Origin: Bacillota bacterium
Lineage (GTDB): Bacteria > Bacillota_I > Bacilli_A > Erysipelotrichales > Erysipelotrichaceae
Length of the DNA stretch: 64,000 bases
Assembly: GCA_023388995.1 (NCBI GenBank)
Contig: JAEWFD010000002.1
Location: 16,071-80,070, forward strand
Direction: 5' to 3'
Shown: piece after piece, positions 41,557 to 50,706 of the stretch
Layout: each line of letters opens with the position of its first letter
How positions within the stretch are numbered: the stretch's first letter is position 1
Made by a program: the position numbers and the translations under genes
Notes under the pieces: model-generated
Seen by the model: the letters and a program-made list of their open reading frames with translations, nothing else
The model's database searches: none
Told to the model about the DNA's origin: nothing

Positions 41557-43118
41557 CAGTCCGCCATTAAGTTAGTGCCTAACAGCATGGACTTTGCATT
41601 CAGAATAAACAAACCGCCAATCAGAATATTCATTGCCATGGACGAAACAGCAATTACGGTCATCAATTGTTCTTGATTCAACGGCACCAGCGCCGCAATG
41701 CCAACGGATAAGGCAACAGCCGGAATAATAGCCACCAGCAGAACGCCTAATTTCAAGAACTGCTCAACCACTGCATTGTTTCTGCTTTTCATGATTTTCA
41801 AGCTCCAGATATTGCCGCCGACAAAAACCAGCGCATATCCTGCTAGATTCACAAATGCACTCAGGACATCGAATACATGAACACGGAACACAATCCATGC
41901 CGGAATCAAGGCAAAAATAACCAAAGCCATTAAGCGGGCAATGACCGGAAGCACCAAATACAGCAGCTTCCGGAATGGTTTTTCCGGAATCAGATAGATA
42001 TAGTGTTTCTTCAATTCCTGAATCACATAATCTGTATTCACGCTCATCATGAGGACAATCAAAATATAGTATTGGAAGAAGACAAAGTCCATCCCCATCA
42101 ATTTCGCCAGCAGCAAGTAAAACAACATTAAGAAGAGATCCTGCTTGCGCAGCCAGGACTTGGTTTTGCGCAGTTCCAGCACATTTTTGGATAAAATTGC
42201 TTTAGGGCCTTCCAAAAACTTTGCATTGTTTACTTCTTTCACTTTGAAGTTGCGTGCCGTAGACTTCCCTTCCCGCATGTTTTGGCGCAAGTCTGCATAC
42301 CAGATAGAATCCTGATAAGCCTTCTCATAAAAGTCACCTTTCACATGCAAAGTCAGCCATGTAATCAACACACATGCTCCCATGGATAATCCAAATGCCA
42401 GCAAAGTAGTTTCGTAAGCATTGGCAGCCATACTCATCAAAGCCCATTTTGCCCATCCAAGCATTGGCAGATAATTAAAAAGAGGATCACTGATAAACAT
42501 TGCAAAGCCTTTTTGGAAATCAAATCCAACGATTAGCAGGTTGCGCAGAAATACGCCGCCAACAATCACAACCAGCAATATGCCAAGCACTAATTTGATT
42601 TTCTTTACATCATCCCTGGTGATTTCCAGCAAATAGAAATAAGTAATCAGAACAAAAATAAAATAATAGAGCACCAGAATCTGGATAATGAGAAAGATCA
42701 TAAAGCCAGCGCTCATCCCAATCCCGGTTGTCAGGATCATAAAATAAAAGACGGTACCAATGGCAAACAGCATGCTCCCTTGCATCGTATCTACCAGCAA
42801 ATAGGTCAGAATCTGACTGCGTGAGAAGGGACCGGCAAAGACATAATGCGCGTCCTGTATTTTCACAAGGGCGGTCCTTGGTTGAAACAGCATAACTCCC
42901 AGCATAAATGTGACATAGCCAAGCAGCAGCATAACCAGACGCTCAATACTGGAAATATTGCTTGCAAGTGCCATTTTCGGACTGGTCAATGACAGAAAAG
43001 CAAGAAAGCCAAATAAGGCTAGTGCCAATATTGTCAGCAACGCCGGAAATGGTTTGGAAAAGACATTGCGTACTGCAGCTTTCATCTTAGTGAAAAATAA
43101 ATACCATAGTGCCGCCAT
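41556..43118 (-). CDS. ABC exporter membrane protein (putative ABC-2/YtrC-like permease)
   Basis: A 520-residue membrane protein with about twelve hydrophobic segments in two clusters separated by a soluble loop (about 255-320: LRQNMREGKSTARNFKVKE). The segment FQPRTALVKIQDAHYVFAGP near residue 80 is typical of the putative ABC exporter family of Firmicutes. It follows the ATPase gene by one base and is coupled to the cupin gene downstream. The exported substrate is unknown. Confidence 0.75.
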   Translation of the reverse strand: MAALWYLFFTKMKAAVRNVFSKPFPALLTILALALFGFLAFLSLTSPKMALASNISSIERLVMLLLGYVTFMLGVMLFQPRTALVKIQDAHYVFAGPFSRSQILTYLLVDTMQGSMLFAIGTVFYFMILTTGIGMSAGFMIFLIIQILVLYYFIFVLITYFYLLEITRDDVKKIKLVLGILLVVIVGGVFLRNLLIVGFDFQKGFAMFISDPLFNYLPMLGWAKWALMSMAANAYETTLLAFGLSMGACVLITWLTLHVKGDFYEKAYQDSIWYADLRQNMREGKSTARNFKVKEVNNAKFLEGPKAILSKNVLELRKTKSWLRKQDLFLMLFYLLLAKLMGMDFVFFQYYILIVLMMSVNTDYVIQELKKHYIYLIPEKPFRKLLYLVLPVIARLMALVIFALIPAWIVFRVHVFDVLSAFVNLAGYALVFVGGNIWSLKIMKSRNNAVVEQFLKLGVLLVAIIPAVALSVGIAALVPLNQEQLMTVIAVSSMAMNILIGGLFILNAKSMLLGTNLMAD

Positions 43119-43119
43119 A

Positions 43120-43809
43120 TTAACTACCTACACAAGCAAAGAAAATGTCTTTCAAGGACTGATCCACCAACTCTTCTTTGCGCACATAACGCATGATTTT
43201 CCCGTGATCCATAATATATGCACAATCCCAGATATTGGAGATCACATCAATAATATGGGTACTAATGAAGATAGCAACACCGTCATTTCGCAAATCCAGC
43301 AAGATCTGCAAAACTTCTTCGATTGCTGCAGGATCTAACCCGATCATCGGTTCGTCAATCAGCAGTGAGGTTGGCTTCGGCAAAAGAGCCAAAACCAGCG
43401 ACAGCTTTTGCGTCATCCCTTTTGACAGCTGCTTGGCAACTGTTTTCTTTTTATCCAGCAGATGAAACCGTTCCAGCAGCTGATCGGCATATTCCATATA
43501 ATCTTTTAGACGATACGACTTTCCAATAAAATGAATATGTTCTTCCACAGTCAGTGATTCATAAAAAATAGGTGTCTCACTGGTATACCCAAACACGCTT
43601 TTTGCTTCTACAGAAGTATTCTTATGACCATCAATAGCAATATCACCTTGATGTGTCAGCAAGCCCGCAATACTTTTAATGGTAGTGGATTTTCCTGCTC
43701 CATTAGGTCCAAGCAGAATGGTAATTTCCCCATTTTTTGCTTCTAATGAAATATTGTCCACGGCCTTCACTTTATCATACGCTTTTTCTAACGACACGAC
43801 TTCAATCAT
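43120..43809 (-). CDS. ABC transporter ATP-binding protein
   Basis: A 229-residue ATPase that powers the permease encoded downstream. Walker A GPNGAGKST (about 34-42), a Q-loop at YTSETPIFY, signature LSKGMTQKLSL in place of LSGGQ, Walker B SLLIDEPMIGLDP and switch His in ISTHIIDV. The LSKGM signature is usual in the export-type CcmA/NatA group. It is the first gene of a three-gene operon. Confidence 0.92.
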   Translation of the reverse strand: MIEVVSLEKAYDKVKAVDNISLEAKNGEITILLGPNGAGKSTTIKSIAGLLTHQGDIAIDGHKNTSVEAKSVFGYTSETPIFYESLTVEEHIHFIGKSYRLKDYMEYADQLLERFHLLDKKKTVAKQLSKGMTQKLSLVLALLPKPTSLLIDEPMIGLDPAAIEEVLQILLDLRNDGVAIFISTHIIDVISNIWDCAYIMDHGKIMRYVRKEELVDQSLKDIFFACVGS

Positions 43810-43882
43810 AAAATTCCTCCTTTAACTTGTTATATTATAGCGCTATTGCACTTAAAATGCACGAACTATGTGAACGTAAAAA

Positions 43883-43908
43883 CAAAATAACTCCCCAAAG
43901 GGAGTTAT
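43883..43908 (-). terminator. Terminator of the MFS gene
   Basis: Minus-strand TAACTCCC-TTT-GGGGAGTTA followed by TTTTG and more T; the stem includes the stop codon. Confidence 0.8.
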
Positions 43909-45134
43909 ACACTGCGGTTATACAAGAATTTTACATCATTCTTATTTCGCATCATAATGAAATACACCGAAATCAGGTTAATCGCCATAAATACCATTAC
44001 GATATAGCGAATATCAAAGTGATCACCCAGATAGCCGCTCAGCAGCTGCCCGATCCCTACCCCAAAAAAGGTAATCATCATGAAGATGCCATTGAATCTT
44101 GCACGCTTGTCATCACTGACATAGCTTTGCGTCGCCGAGGTCCGGATATTAAAGGATGTAACGCTGAGCACCCCATTTAAAAATTGCATTCCAATCATCA
44201 CCGGAAATGGAGAGAACAGCAAGAACATATCCACAATCGCAATCGTACTGTATACAAACATTGTGATTTGGTATTTCAAGTGTGTTGGATATTTAAAATG
44301 GTAATGGGCCAATCCGCCAAGAATCCGTCCCAGCGTCATCGTTGAGATCAGAAAGGCATACTGCGTATCATTATAATTCGGTGTCAGTTTGAAAAAAGGC
44401 AGCATGAGCGTTCCTAAGACCGCACCGCAAAGATTGGAAACAAAGAAATACTGACTGACCCTAAGCAGTGATTTTTCTTCTTTGAGATAAGCTACCCCTT
44501 CTTTGAAATCCTTGAAAATTTGCGCCCGGCCAGCTTGTTTATTTGCGTTTTGAATGTATTTCTCATCGAATTTGATTTGTGTTTCAAATACCGCTGCAAT
44601 GAAATACATAATTCCCGTAAATAAAAATAACGATGGCATTCCTAAAAACTGATTCCATTTTGCAGCAACCGGCACCATAATCGTATTGCAGATCGGGAAA
44701 ATCAAGGAGCTGATGGAATAGGCTTTTGAATAATTGCCTTCACTGATCAGATTAGGATAAAAGCTGTCATAAGCCACCATATAGGTTGCGTTGATACACC
44801 CTAAAGTGACCCCTGTCAGCAAAAAGATCCAGTAATTCAAAACATCAAAATATAATCCTGCGGAAATCAATGCAAATAATCCGGCAGAAATAAAATCCAA
44901 GGTATAAATCATTTTTCGGCGGGAAAAACGATCCAATAGTGGCCCTACAATCGTAGGCAGAACCATATTAGGCAATACCGAGCAAAAGGTTACTAAGGAA
45001 AACAAAAAGGTAGACTGCGTTTCTTCAAACACAATCAAACTAAGTGCAAAATTGCTGACGGCAGCACCTAACATGGAAATTACTGTTCCCCATGTAATAA
45101 TGGTGAAGTTTTTCGTCCATAAAGTCTGTTTCAT
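43905..45134 (-). CDS. Major facilitator superfamily transporter
   Basis: A 409-residue MFS protein with about twelve membrane helices. The MFS motif after helix 2 appears as GPLLDRFSRRKMIYTLD, with a second, weaker copy (YLGDHFDIRYIVM) in the C-terminal half. It resembles multidrug or enterobactin-exporter-like carriers, but the substrate cannot be read. The ribosome site is weak (GAGAAACAA). It is a single transcript. Confidence 0.85.
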   Translation of the reverse strand: MKQTLWTKNFTIITWGTVISMLGAAVSNFALSLIVFEETQSTFLFSLVTFCSVLPNMVLPTIVGPLLDRFSRRKMIYTLDFISAGLFALISAGLYFDVLNYWIFLLTGVTLGCINATYMVAYDSFYPNLISEGNYSKAYSISSLIFPICNTIMVPVAAKWNQFLGMPSLFLFTGIMYFIAAVFETQIKFDEKYIQNANKQAGRAQIFKDFKEGVAYLKEEKSLLRVSQYFFVSNLCGAVLGTLMLPFFKLTPNYNDTQYAFLISTMTLGRILGGLAHYHFKYPTHLKYQITMFVYSTIAIVDMFLLFSPFPVMIGMQFLNGVLSVTSFNIRTSATQSYVSDDKRARFNGIFMMITFFGVGIGQLLSGYLGDHFDIRYIVMVFMAINLISVYFIMMRNKNDVKFLYNRSV

Positions 45135-45227
45135 TTGTTTCTCGCTATTCTAGGGTTAAGCAAGCGCATTATACCAAATTATCGGAAAGAAAACAGTAGT
45201 TTTTGTTTTTTTAGTAGCATTTGTATC

Positions 45228-45752
45228 TCAGAGTAACTGCTCATAGTCATCCGACTGCCATATCTGCAACATTTCTTTCGTCAGAAGCAAAGGCATGCGA
45301 TCATGAATTGCACAGCGATCGGCACTGGCTTCTTTGGTCAGGATTACGAATGAGGTTTCTTTTTCAAAACAATGATAGATTCCTGCCATATATTGAATGG
45401 CATCGGAACCTGTAAAGTAATGTCTTTGTCTAGTTTGATCCCATTCAAAATAGCCGCTGCTAACCACCACTATACGATTACTTATAATTTCTTTTTGAAA
45501 TAATTTTGATGTGCGAACCGTTTCGCTGCGTGCATTAATAATAGTTCCAGAACCCTGCCATTTAGGATATCCCCATTTCATAAGAGCTGGATGCCAGCTT
45601 TGCTGTCCTGTCAAAACCAGGCAATTCTGTGTGGGAAATATCTCTTTTACCGCCATTTCAGAAAGCGGAAAGTTTGGCCGAACTTCCAGAATGCGTTTTT
45701 TCCAAAATTCCATAGCTAAAGATTCATCATCCAAATAAAAACGTCCGCACAT
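45228..45752 (-). CDS. SRAP/HMCES-family (YedK-like) DNA-protein crosslink protein
   Basis: A 174-residue SRAP domain protein; the family shields abasic sites in single-stranded DNA by covalent attachment through Cys2. The start MCGRFYLD puts Cys2 in place, and NARSET (Asn), SSGYFEWD (Glu) and IHDRMPLLL (His) are the other active-site segments. The ATG at 45752 is needed for Cys2; a TTG directly before it opens the longer frame. It is short for the family (often about 220). It lies 17 bases after the licT-like gene, so it may share the mur transcript. Confidence 0.88.
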   Translation of the reverse strand: MCGRFYLDDESLAMEFWKKRILEVRPNFPLSEMAVKEIFPTQNCLVLTGQQSWHPALMKWGYPKWQGSGTIINARSETVRTSKLFQKEIISNRIVVVSSGYFEWDQTRQRHYFTGSDAIQYMAGIYHCFEKETSFVILTKEASADRCAIHDRMPLLLTKEMLQIWQSDDYEQLL

Positions 45753-45769
45753 CAATCTTACCTCATTTC

Positions 45770-46582
45770 TTATAAAATCGAAGTCTGTTCCAATGTTCTG
45801 AGCCTGCTTAGATGCAAATACAGATACATGCGCTCATCTTCTGTAATTGTCGTTTGCAATTCTTGTTCCAAAATCAGGACAATATCATCGCAGATTGATT
45901 TGAATTTAGAAAAGCGTTCATCAAATATCCCTTTCAAATTCAAATCGGTATTCTTTTCATTACGCAATACTCGCTCAATAACAAAGCGCAAGTGCACAAC
46001 AAAACGGCTATAATCAATGCTGCTTTTATCTAAATTAATTTGATACTTTTCACTGAGCAAACAGGTTACCTGATAAATAATGCTATGAATTAAATCAGTA
46101 GTTTTTTTCTCTTCGGTGCTATTTCCATACCGAATGTATAACGTGAGAAAATCAATTTCATGATCCGGCAGCTGAATACCGGTGATATCTGCAATTTTCC
46201 TAGCCACTTGCATCCCGATTTCATAGTCCTTTGCATAGAGTGACTTTGTTTCAAAATGAAATGGATTCACGATTCGTTCCTGATTTAAGATACGCACGTA
46301 CATAGCTGCAATATGATCTGTTAACGATTTCATTGCTGAAAAAGAGAATCCGTTGCTGACCGAAGCATCCATAATCTCAATAACTGTTGCAATAAACATC
46401 ATAGTTCCTTCTTCACTGTTTACTAATTGATATACCTTATCAATGTTGTCTTGCTGTTCTATGATGTCACCTGCTTTTTTTTGATAACCGATACCATTAC
46501 CTAGTAAAATAGCCTCTTTTGCGCCAACTTTTACTAAAACAGCACTGTTGTTAATTGGTTTAATGACTTCATACCCCAACAT
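45770..46582 (-). CDS. BglG/LicT-family transcriptional antiterminator
   Basis: A 270-residue RNA-binding antiterminator: an N-terminal CAT domain (YEVIKPINNSAVLVKVGAKE and GIGYQKKAGD) and two PRD domains (about 70-165 with SLTDHIAAMYVRI, and 175-270 with VVHLRFVIERVL). Phosphorylation of PRD histidines by the PTS is expected to switch RNA binding. The start is probably the ATG at 46582, overlapping the EIIA gene by 14 bases. Its likely target is the antiterminator RNA upstream of murP in the same operon. Confidence 0.88.
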   Translation of the reverse strand: MLGYEVIKPINNSAVLVKVGAKEAILLGNGIGYQKKAGDIIEQQDNIDKVYQLVNSEEGTMMFIATVIEIMDASVSNGFSFSAMKSLTDHIAAMYVRILNQERIVNPFHFETKSLYAKDYEIGMQVARKIADITGIQLPDHEIDFLTLYIRYGNSTEEKKTTDLIHSIIYQVTCLLSEKYQINLDKSSIDYSRFVVHLRFVIERVLRNEKNTDLNLKGIFDERFSKFKSICDDIVLILEQELQTTITEDERMYLYLHLSRLRTLEQTSIL

Positions 46583-47039
46583 GAGGGTCACCAATTTCAA
46601 ATAACTGGTTCGAAAAATGTGTTACGGGGTGATGTGTATTTAGCAAGGTTATTTTCTCTTTATTGGTAAACAGGATAGAAGTAGTTAGATCTACACCTTT
46701 TGCTTCCAGTACTTCTTTGTCAAATTCAACCAGCAGATCCTGCTGGGTTATACGCATTCCTTCTGCTACATGCGTCTTTATGCCAGCCCCTTGCAAGCGA
46801 AACGTATTCACTCCGATATGAATCAAGAATTCATACCCTTCATCACTGCGAATACCGATCGCATGTCCTGTCGGATACATTGCAACAATCACTCCATTAA
46901 CCGGGCTGTAAACATGCCCGTCACTGGGAATAATCGCAAAACCTTCTCCCAGCATATGCTGGGAGATTGCTTCATCCTTCACTTCTTGCAGCGGTATTAT
47001 AAATCCATTTAAAGGTGCTGTAAAATCTATTGTACGCAT
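46569..47039 (-). CDS. PTS glucose-type IIA component (Crr-like)
   Basis: A 156-residue EIIA(Glc)-fold protein with the phosphorylatable His in EFLIHIGVNTFRLQGAG and a second conserved His in YPTGHAIGI. It would pass phosphate from HPr to the MurNAc-specific IIB domain encoded by murP, which has no IIA domain. It lies between murQ and the antiterminator gene. GGAGAG lies 7 bases before the ATG. Confidence 0.9.
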   Translation of the reverse strand: MRTIDFTAPLNGFIIPLQEVKDEAISQHMLGEGFAIIPSDGHVYSPVNGVIVAMYPTGHAIGIRSDEGYEFLIHIGVNTFRLQGAGIKTHVAEGMRITQQDLLVEFDKEVLEAKGVDLTTSILFTNKEKITLLNTHHPVTHFSNQLFEIGDPHVGV

Positions 47040-47054
47040 GATATTCTCTCCAAT

Positions 47055-47957
47055 CTATTGTATTGCGCTTCGGATAAATCCTCTGTGCTGCTGCAGACGC
47101 TGCATTGCTTCCTTCGCATCTATGCCAAGCAATAGCATAACGATCGCCGTTTTCGGCCGAAACTCACACTGCTCAAGTGCCTGTGCTGCGTCTTCGTAGC
47201 TGCACTCACAAGCCTGCATCACGATTCTCTTGCAACGTTCAATTAGCTTTAAATTGCTAGGTTTCACATCCACCATCAGGTTTTGGAACACTTTCCCTAA
47301 TTGCACCATAGAAGCAGTAGACAACATATTCAATACCAGTTTTTGCGCTGTTCCTGCTTTTAGCCGTGTTGATCCGGTTAGGATTTCCGGTCCAACTTTC
47401 ACTTCGATCGCAATGTCAGCAAGACTCGAGATTTCCGAATTGGCATTGCAGCTCAGTGCAATGCAAGTTCCATGCAATGACTTCATGTATTTCAATCCGC
47501 CGATGACATAGGGTGTTCTTCCGCTTGCTGCAATTCCGCACAGGACATCATTGGCATTTAAGTTCAGTGCTTTCAAATCCTGTTCTGCCAATGTCAGATC
47601 ATCTTCGGCACCTTCTTTTGCCTTCCGAATTGCTTCATCACCGCCTGCCATGATTCCCAATATTTCGTCGGTAGTCGAGAACGTTGGCGGACATTCCGAG
47701 GCATCCAATACTCCTAAACGGCCCGAAGTTCCGGCACCAATATAAATTAGTCTGCCCCCCCGGTCAATCGCCGCTACAATTTGTTTGATAGCAGCTTCAA
47801 TAACCGGCAGCTCCTGTTTCACAGCTGCAACAACATTCCCATCTTCTTCATTCATAATTTGCAGCAATTCCAAAACTGATAACGAATCGAGATTCTTCGT
47901 TTTCTCATTACGCTGTTCTGTATTTAATACATCTAAATTGACACGTTCCATCATCAT
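47055..47957 (-). CDS. murQ: N-acetylmuramic acid 6-phosphate etherase
   Basis: MurQ cleaves the lactyl ether of MurNAc-6-phosphate to give GlcNAc-6-phosphate and D-lactate in cell-wall recycling. The 300-residue protein has the SIS domain with YIGAGTSGRLGVLDASECPP, GIMAGGDEAI, the catalytic Glu in KEGAEDD, and GIAASGRTPYVIGGL; the C-terminal UBA-like part ends the protein. Three ATGs in a row follow AGGAG; the second or third has better spacing. The start overlaps mupG by four bases. Confidence 0.94.
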   Translation of the reverse strand: MMMERVNLDVLNTEQRNEKTKNLDSLSVLELLQIMNEEDGNVVAAVKQELPVIEAAIKQIVAAIDRGGRLIYIGAGTSGRLGVLDASECPPTFSTTDEILGIMAGGDEAIRKAKEGAEDDLTLAEQDLKALNLNANDVLCGIAASGRTPYVIGGLKYMKSLHGTCIALSCNANSEISSLADIAIEVKVGPEILTGSTRLKAGTAQKLVLNMLSTASMVQLGKVFQNLMVDVKPSNLKLIERCKRIVMQACECSYEDAAQALEQCEFRPKTAIVMLLLGIDAKEAMQRLQQHRGFIRSAIQ

Positions 47958-48997
47958 TTTCTCCTAATTTGGAATCCAAAGCCATCTTGAATATAATCCA
48001 AGTAAGGCAAATCTTCAGTTTGTATATTGCCAATTACATTCACACGATGATCGCCCTGCAAATCACAGCGGGCAATTTCTAATTCTCCCTCATAGCGAAG
48101 GTAGTTCTCATTGCTGATGAAGATAGTTCCCTTTGGACGCAATGCAGGAACATCAGGCTTCACAGATCGTTTTTGCACACGAGATTCAACGGACCGAATT
48201 ACATAAGGTGAGAAATCGACACGATCATGATGTATCTTGTCACAAACAAATTGATATTCTTCCAAAACTTCTGCTTGTAGACTAATATACCCCTCTTGCA
48301 GCTGTTCTAATTTGCGCCATGACGTTTCACTCAAATCAATGTCGCCCACCAGTATCATATCACAGCGGCAGCGATATTTTAACTCTAATACTTGTTTCAA
48401 AACATCTTGGTCGCGATGGTCTTCAACGGTTGGCAAACCAAGATGCAAAGGTCCGCGGCGTACATCATCAGAACTGACGAAACCCATGCTGCGAATACCG
48501 TAAGAATGCAGCAAATCGTTAATTTCTCTTGTTTTTTCGATAGATAGTCCTGTCAGCGGTTTAGGATAAAAGTTATGACAAGCCATAATCCGCTGCAAAT
48601 CAATTCCCGCTTTAACCATCATCTCCATATCTTGCGCCAACAAGGTGGAAGCATTCAAAATGATATAAAATTCTTTTGCCAACTCCACAATTTCCTCTAA
48701 AGAAAAACCATAGTCAATGCGTAGATGCTGAATGCCAAATTGTTTCAGGTCAAACAAAGATGCCAGTTCCAGCTTCTCAACAGTACGTGGACCAACATCA
48801 ATCATCAAAGACAGTTCATGTTCCTTGCACAACTGCATGAGTGCTTTAATCTGCGTTGCATAACCCGCTACCGTTTCTTCAGGAATGTGCAATGATGTAA
48901 AGGCATATTGCATTTTAGCTTTTTGAGCCTTTGCAATAACCTCCCGGTTGCATGTTTCACCACTGCCTAAATACAGCGAAATACCTAATTGTTCCAT
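47954..48997 (-). CDS. mupG: 6-phospho-N-acetylmuramidase, MupG family (DUF871)
   Basis: A 347-residue TIM-barrel protein with a C-terminal cyclophilin-like domain, the layout of MupG, which hydrolyses MurNAc-6-phosphate-GlcNAc in wall recycling. N-terminal GISLYLGSGETCNREVIAKA, ACHNFYPKPLTGLS and MGFVSSDDVRRGPLHLGLPT are the family blocks. AAGGAGG lies 5 bases before the ATG at 48997, which is preferred over an upstream frame extension. Its place between murP and murQ fits the pathway. Confidence 0.88.
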   Translation of the reverse strand: MEQLGISLYLGSGETCNREVIAKAQKAKMQYAFTSLHIPEETVAGYATQIKALMQLCKEHELSLMIDVGPRTVEKLELASLFDLKQFGIQHLRIDYGFSLEEIVELAKEFYIILNASTLLAQDMEMMVKAGIDLQRIMACHNFYPKPLTGLSIEKTREINDLLHSYGIRSMGFVSSDDVRRGPLHLGLPTVEDHRDQDVLKQVLELKYRCRCDMILVGDIDLSETSWRKLEQLQEGYISLQAEVLEEYQFVCDKIHHDRVDFSPYVIRSVESRVQKRSVKPDVPALRPKGTIFISNENYLRYEGELEIARCDLQGDHRVNVIGNIQTEDLPYLDYIQDGFGFQIRRK

Positions 48998-49034
48998 ATA
49001 AACCTCCTTATCAAAAAGAAGGGAAGCCCCTTCT

Positions 49035-50459
49035 TTATTCACCAAATGTATCGTTTATTTTATCTTCCTCAACACCAAACAACCATGTGATCACAAAGCC
49101 GCCTGCATACGCTCCCAGCATTGCGAGAATGAACGGAAGTTGTTGTCCAGGTTTCACGATCAGCAAACCGAATAAACCCGAAACACCTTGCGAAATTGTT
49201 CCAATATTCAGCAAGCGAATAATAACCCCGCCAATCCCGGCGCCTAAGCAAGCAGTAACAAAAGGCTTCATCAGCGGCAAAGTAACTGCGTACATTAAGG
49301 GTTCTCCTACACCTAGAATACCAACAGGCAAAGATGCGCGGATGAATGAACGTAGTTTTTGATTCTTGGTCTTCAGATATAATGCTAACCCGGCACCTAC
49401 TTGTCCGCCCCCAGCCATCATCAAGATTGGCAGCAGATAGTTGACACCTGCAGTTGGACCATTCAAGTCATTCAGCATTGCATGAATTGGTGCAAGTGCA
49501 CTATGCAAGCCAACGCTGACAATTGGCAGGAATGTCGCAGATAGAATATATGCTCCAAGAATACCAAAGGATTCAAAGACAAAGTTCAATACATTGAAAA
49601 TTCCTGTTTTTAAGAAAAAGCCAAATGGCTGAATTACCAGCAAGGAAATAATTCCTCCAAGAATTATTGTTACCAGCGGTGTTAAAAACGTATCCAGTAT
49701 TTCCGGTATAAATTTGCGCGCCGTTCTTTCCAAGTAGGCAAAGAAGATTCCGGTAAATAATGCTGCCAAAATTCCACCGTTAGCTGGCGCAAATTGCGCA
49801 TTGGTGATCGGAAGCAAAATTGGCTGTTCATTGATCATACGCAGCAATGGCATTGCTGGGATGGACACGGATAAGGCTCCACCGATAGCACCTAAGATTG
49901 GTGATCCTTTAAATTCCTTCGCTGCATTCATTCCGACAAAAATTGGCAAGTATAAGAATAGAGCCCATCCCATTGTTGTAATTAATGCATACCACCATTC
50001 ACCAATATAAGCAGATTTCGTTGAAACATTAATGACATTGACTAATCCGTTGATCATACCTGCTGCAATAATGCCCGGCAGCAACGGTACAAAAATATTG
50101 GCAAACCGTTTAAAGAATCGTTGTACACCAGATGTGTGGCTCTTTTGAATATCTGCCTTATTTGCTTTCGCAACATCTTCTACATTTTGGTTATCACTAC
50201 CCAATGCAATTTTCGTCAATTCAGCAAACTCAGCTCCAACTTTATTGACGCGGCCAGGTCCAAATACGATTTGGACAGTCTCTCCTTCTACAACCCCCAT
50301 AACTCCTTCGACTTGTTTTAATTCCCCCGCCTTAACTTTGCTTTGATCCACAACGCTAACATGCAGACGTGTCATGCATACTGCATTGCTACGGACATTT
50401 TGCCTTCCTCCAACTAGAGTAAGGACTTGTTCAGCAACTTCTTTTAATGTAAGTGCCAT
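49035..50459 (-). CDS. murP: PTS N-acetylmuramic acid IIBC transporter
   Basis: A 474-residue PTS permease: N-terminal IIB domain with the phosphocysteine in SNAVCMTRLHVSVVD, then a IIC domain with ten or so helices (GALSVSIPAMPLLRM, GLHSALAPIHAMLNDLNGPT, GVGEPLMYAVTLPLMKPFV). No IIA domain is fused; a separate IIA gene follows in the operon. Together with mupG and murQ this defines it as MurNAc or MurNAc-GlcNAc uptake. The ATG at 50459 has GGGAGA 5 bases upstream. Confidence 0.88.
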   Translation of the reverse strand: MALTLKEVAEQVLTLVGGRQNVRSNAVCMTRLHVSVVDQSKVKAGELKQVEGVMGVVEGETVQIVFGPGRVNKVGAEFAELTKIALGSDNQNVEDVAKANKADIQKSHTSGVQRFFKRFANIFVPLLPGIIAAGMINGLVNVINVSTKSAYIGEWWYALITTMGWALFLYLPIFVGMNAAKEFKGSPILGAIGGALSVSIPAMPLLRMINEQPILLPITNAQFAPANGGILAALFTGIFFAYLERTARKFIPEILDTFLTPLVTIILGGIISLLVIQPFGFFLKTGIFNVLNFVFESFGILGAYILSATFLPIVSVGLHSALAPIHAMLNDLNGPTAGVNYLLPILMMAGGGQVGAGLALYLKTKNQKLRSFIRASLPVGILGVGEPLMYAVTLPLMKPFVTACLGAGIGGVIIRLLNIGTISQGVSGLFGLLIVKPGQQLPFILAMLGAYAGGFVITWLFGVEEDKINDTFGE

Positions 50460-50486
50460 ACTATCTCCCTTTCCTTTCCAGGCGTA

Positions 50487-50551
50487 CAAAAAGAACCTTC
50501 AAAAAGCAGTAATTGCTGATTGAAGGTTCTTGCTCTTTCGATAACACGCCC
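50487..50551 (-). promoter_or_regulatory. Antiterminator (RAT) overlapping a leader terminator, murP leader
   Basis: Minus-strand 50551-50525 reads GGGCGTGTTATCGAAAGAGC followed by AAGAACC, which fits the BglG-family RNA target (GG..TGTTA....GCAAAACC). Its last bases form the 5' arm of a terminator stem, AGAACCTTCAA (50530-50520) with TTGAAGGTTCT (50502-50492), followed by TTTTT. Binding by the operon's LicT-like protein would block the terminator. Confidence 0.82.
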
Positions 50552-50561
50552 TGTTAATGCA

Positions 50562-50590
50562 AGTATATATAGGGTGTAAGCGCTTGTCAA
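50562..50590 (-). promoter_or_regulatory. Promoter of the mur operon with cre-like site
   Basis: Minus-strand TTGACA and TATACT are exactly 17 bases apart. The spacer holds TGTAAGCGCTTGTCA (plus strand, 50575-50589), a catabolite-response-like sequence with the AAGCGCTT core but one extra base in the right arm, so CcpA repression is likely though the match is imperfect. Confidence 0.78.
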
Positions 50591-50706
50591 GTACTAAATC
50601 ATGAAAATTTTATTTTGTTGTTTCAGAAGCATTTTGAAAATAAATTAAGTTTTCCTTGTATTTTCAGGCAACTATGATAGAATTTTGAAGTAAAAGGAGA
50701 ATTGGA

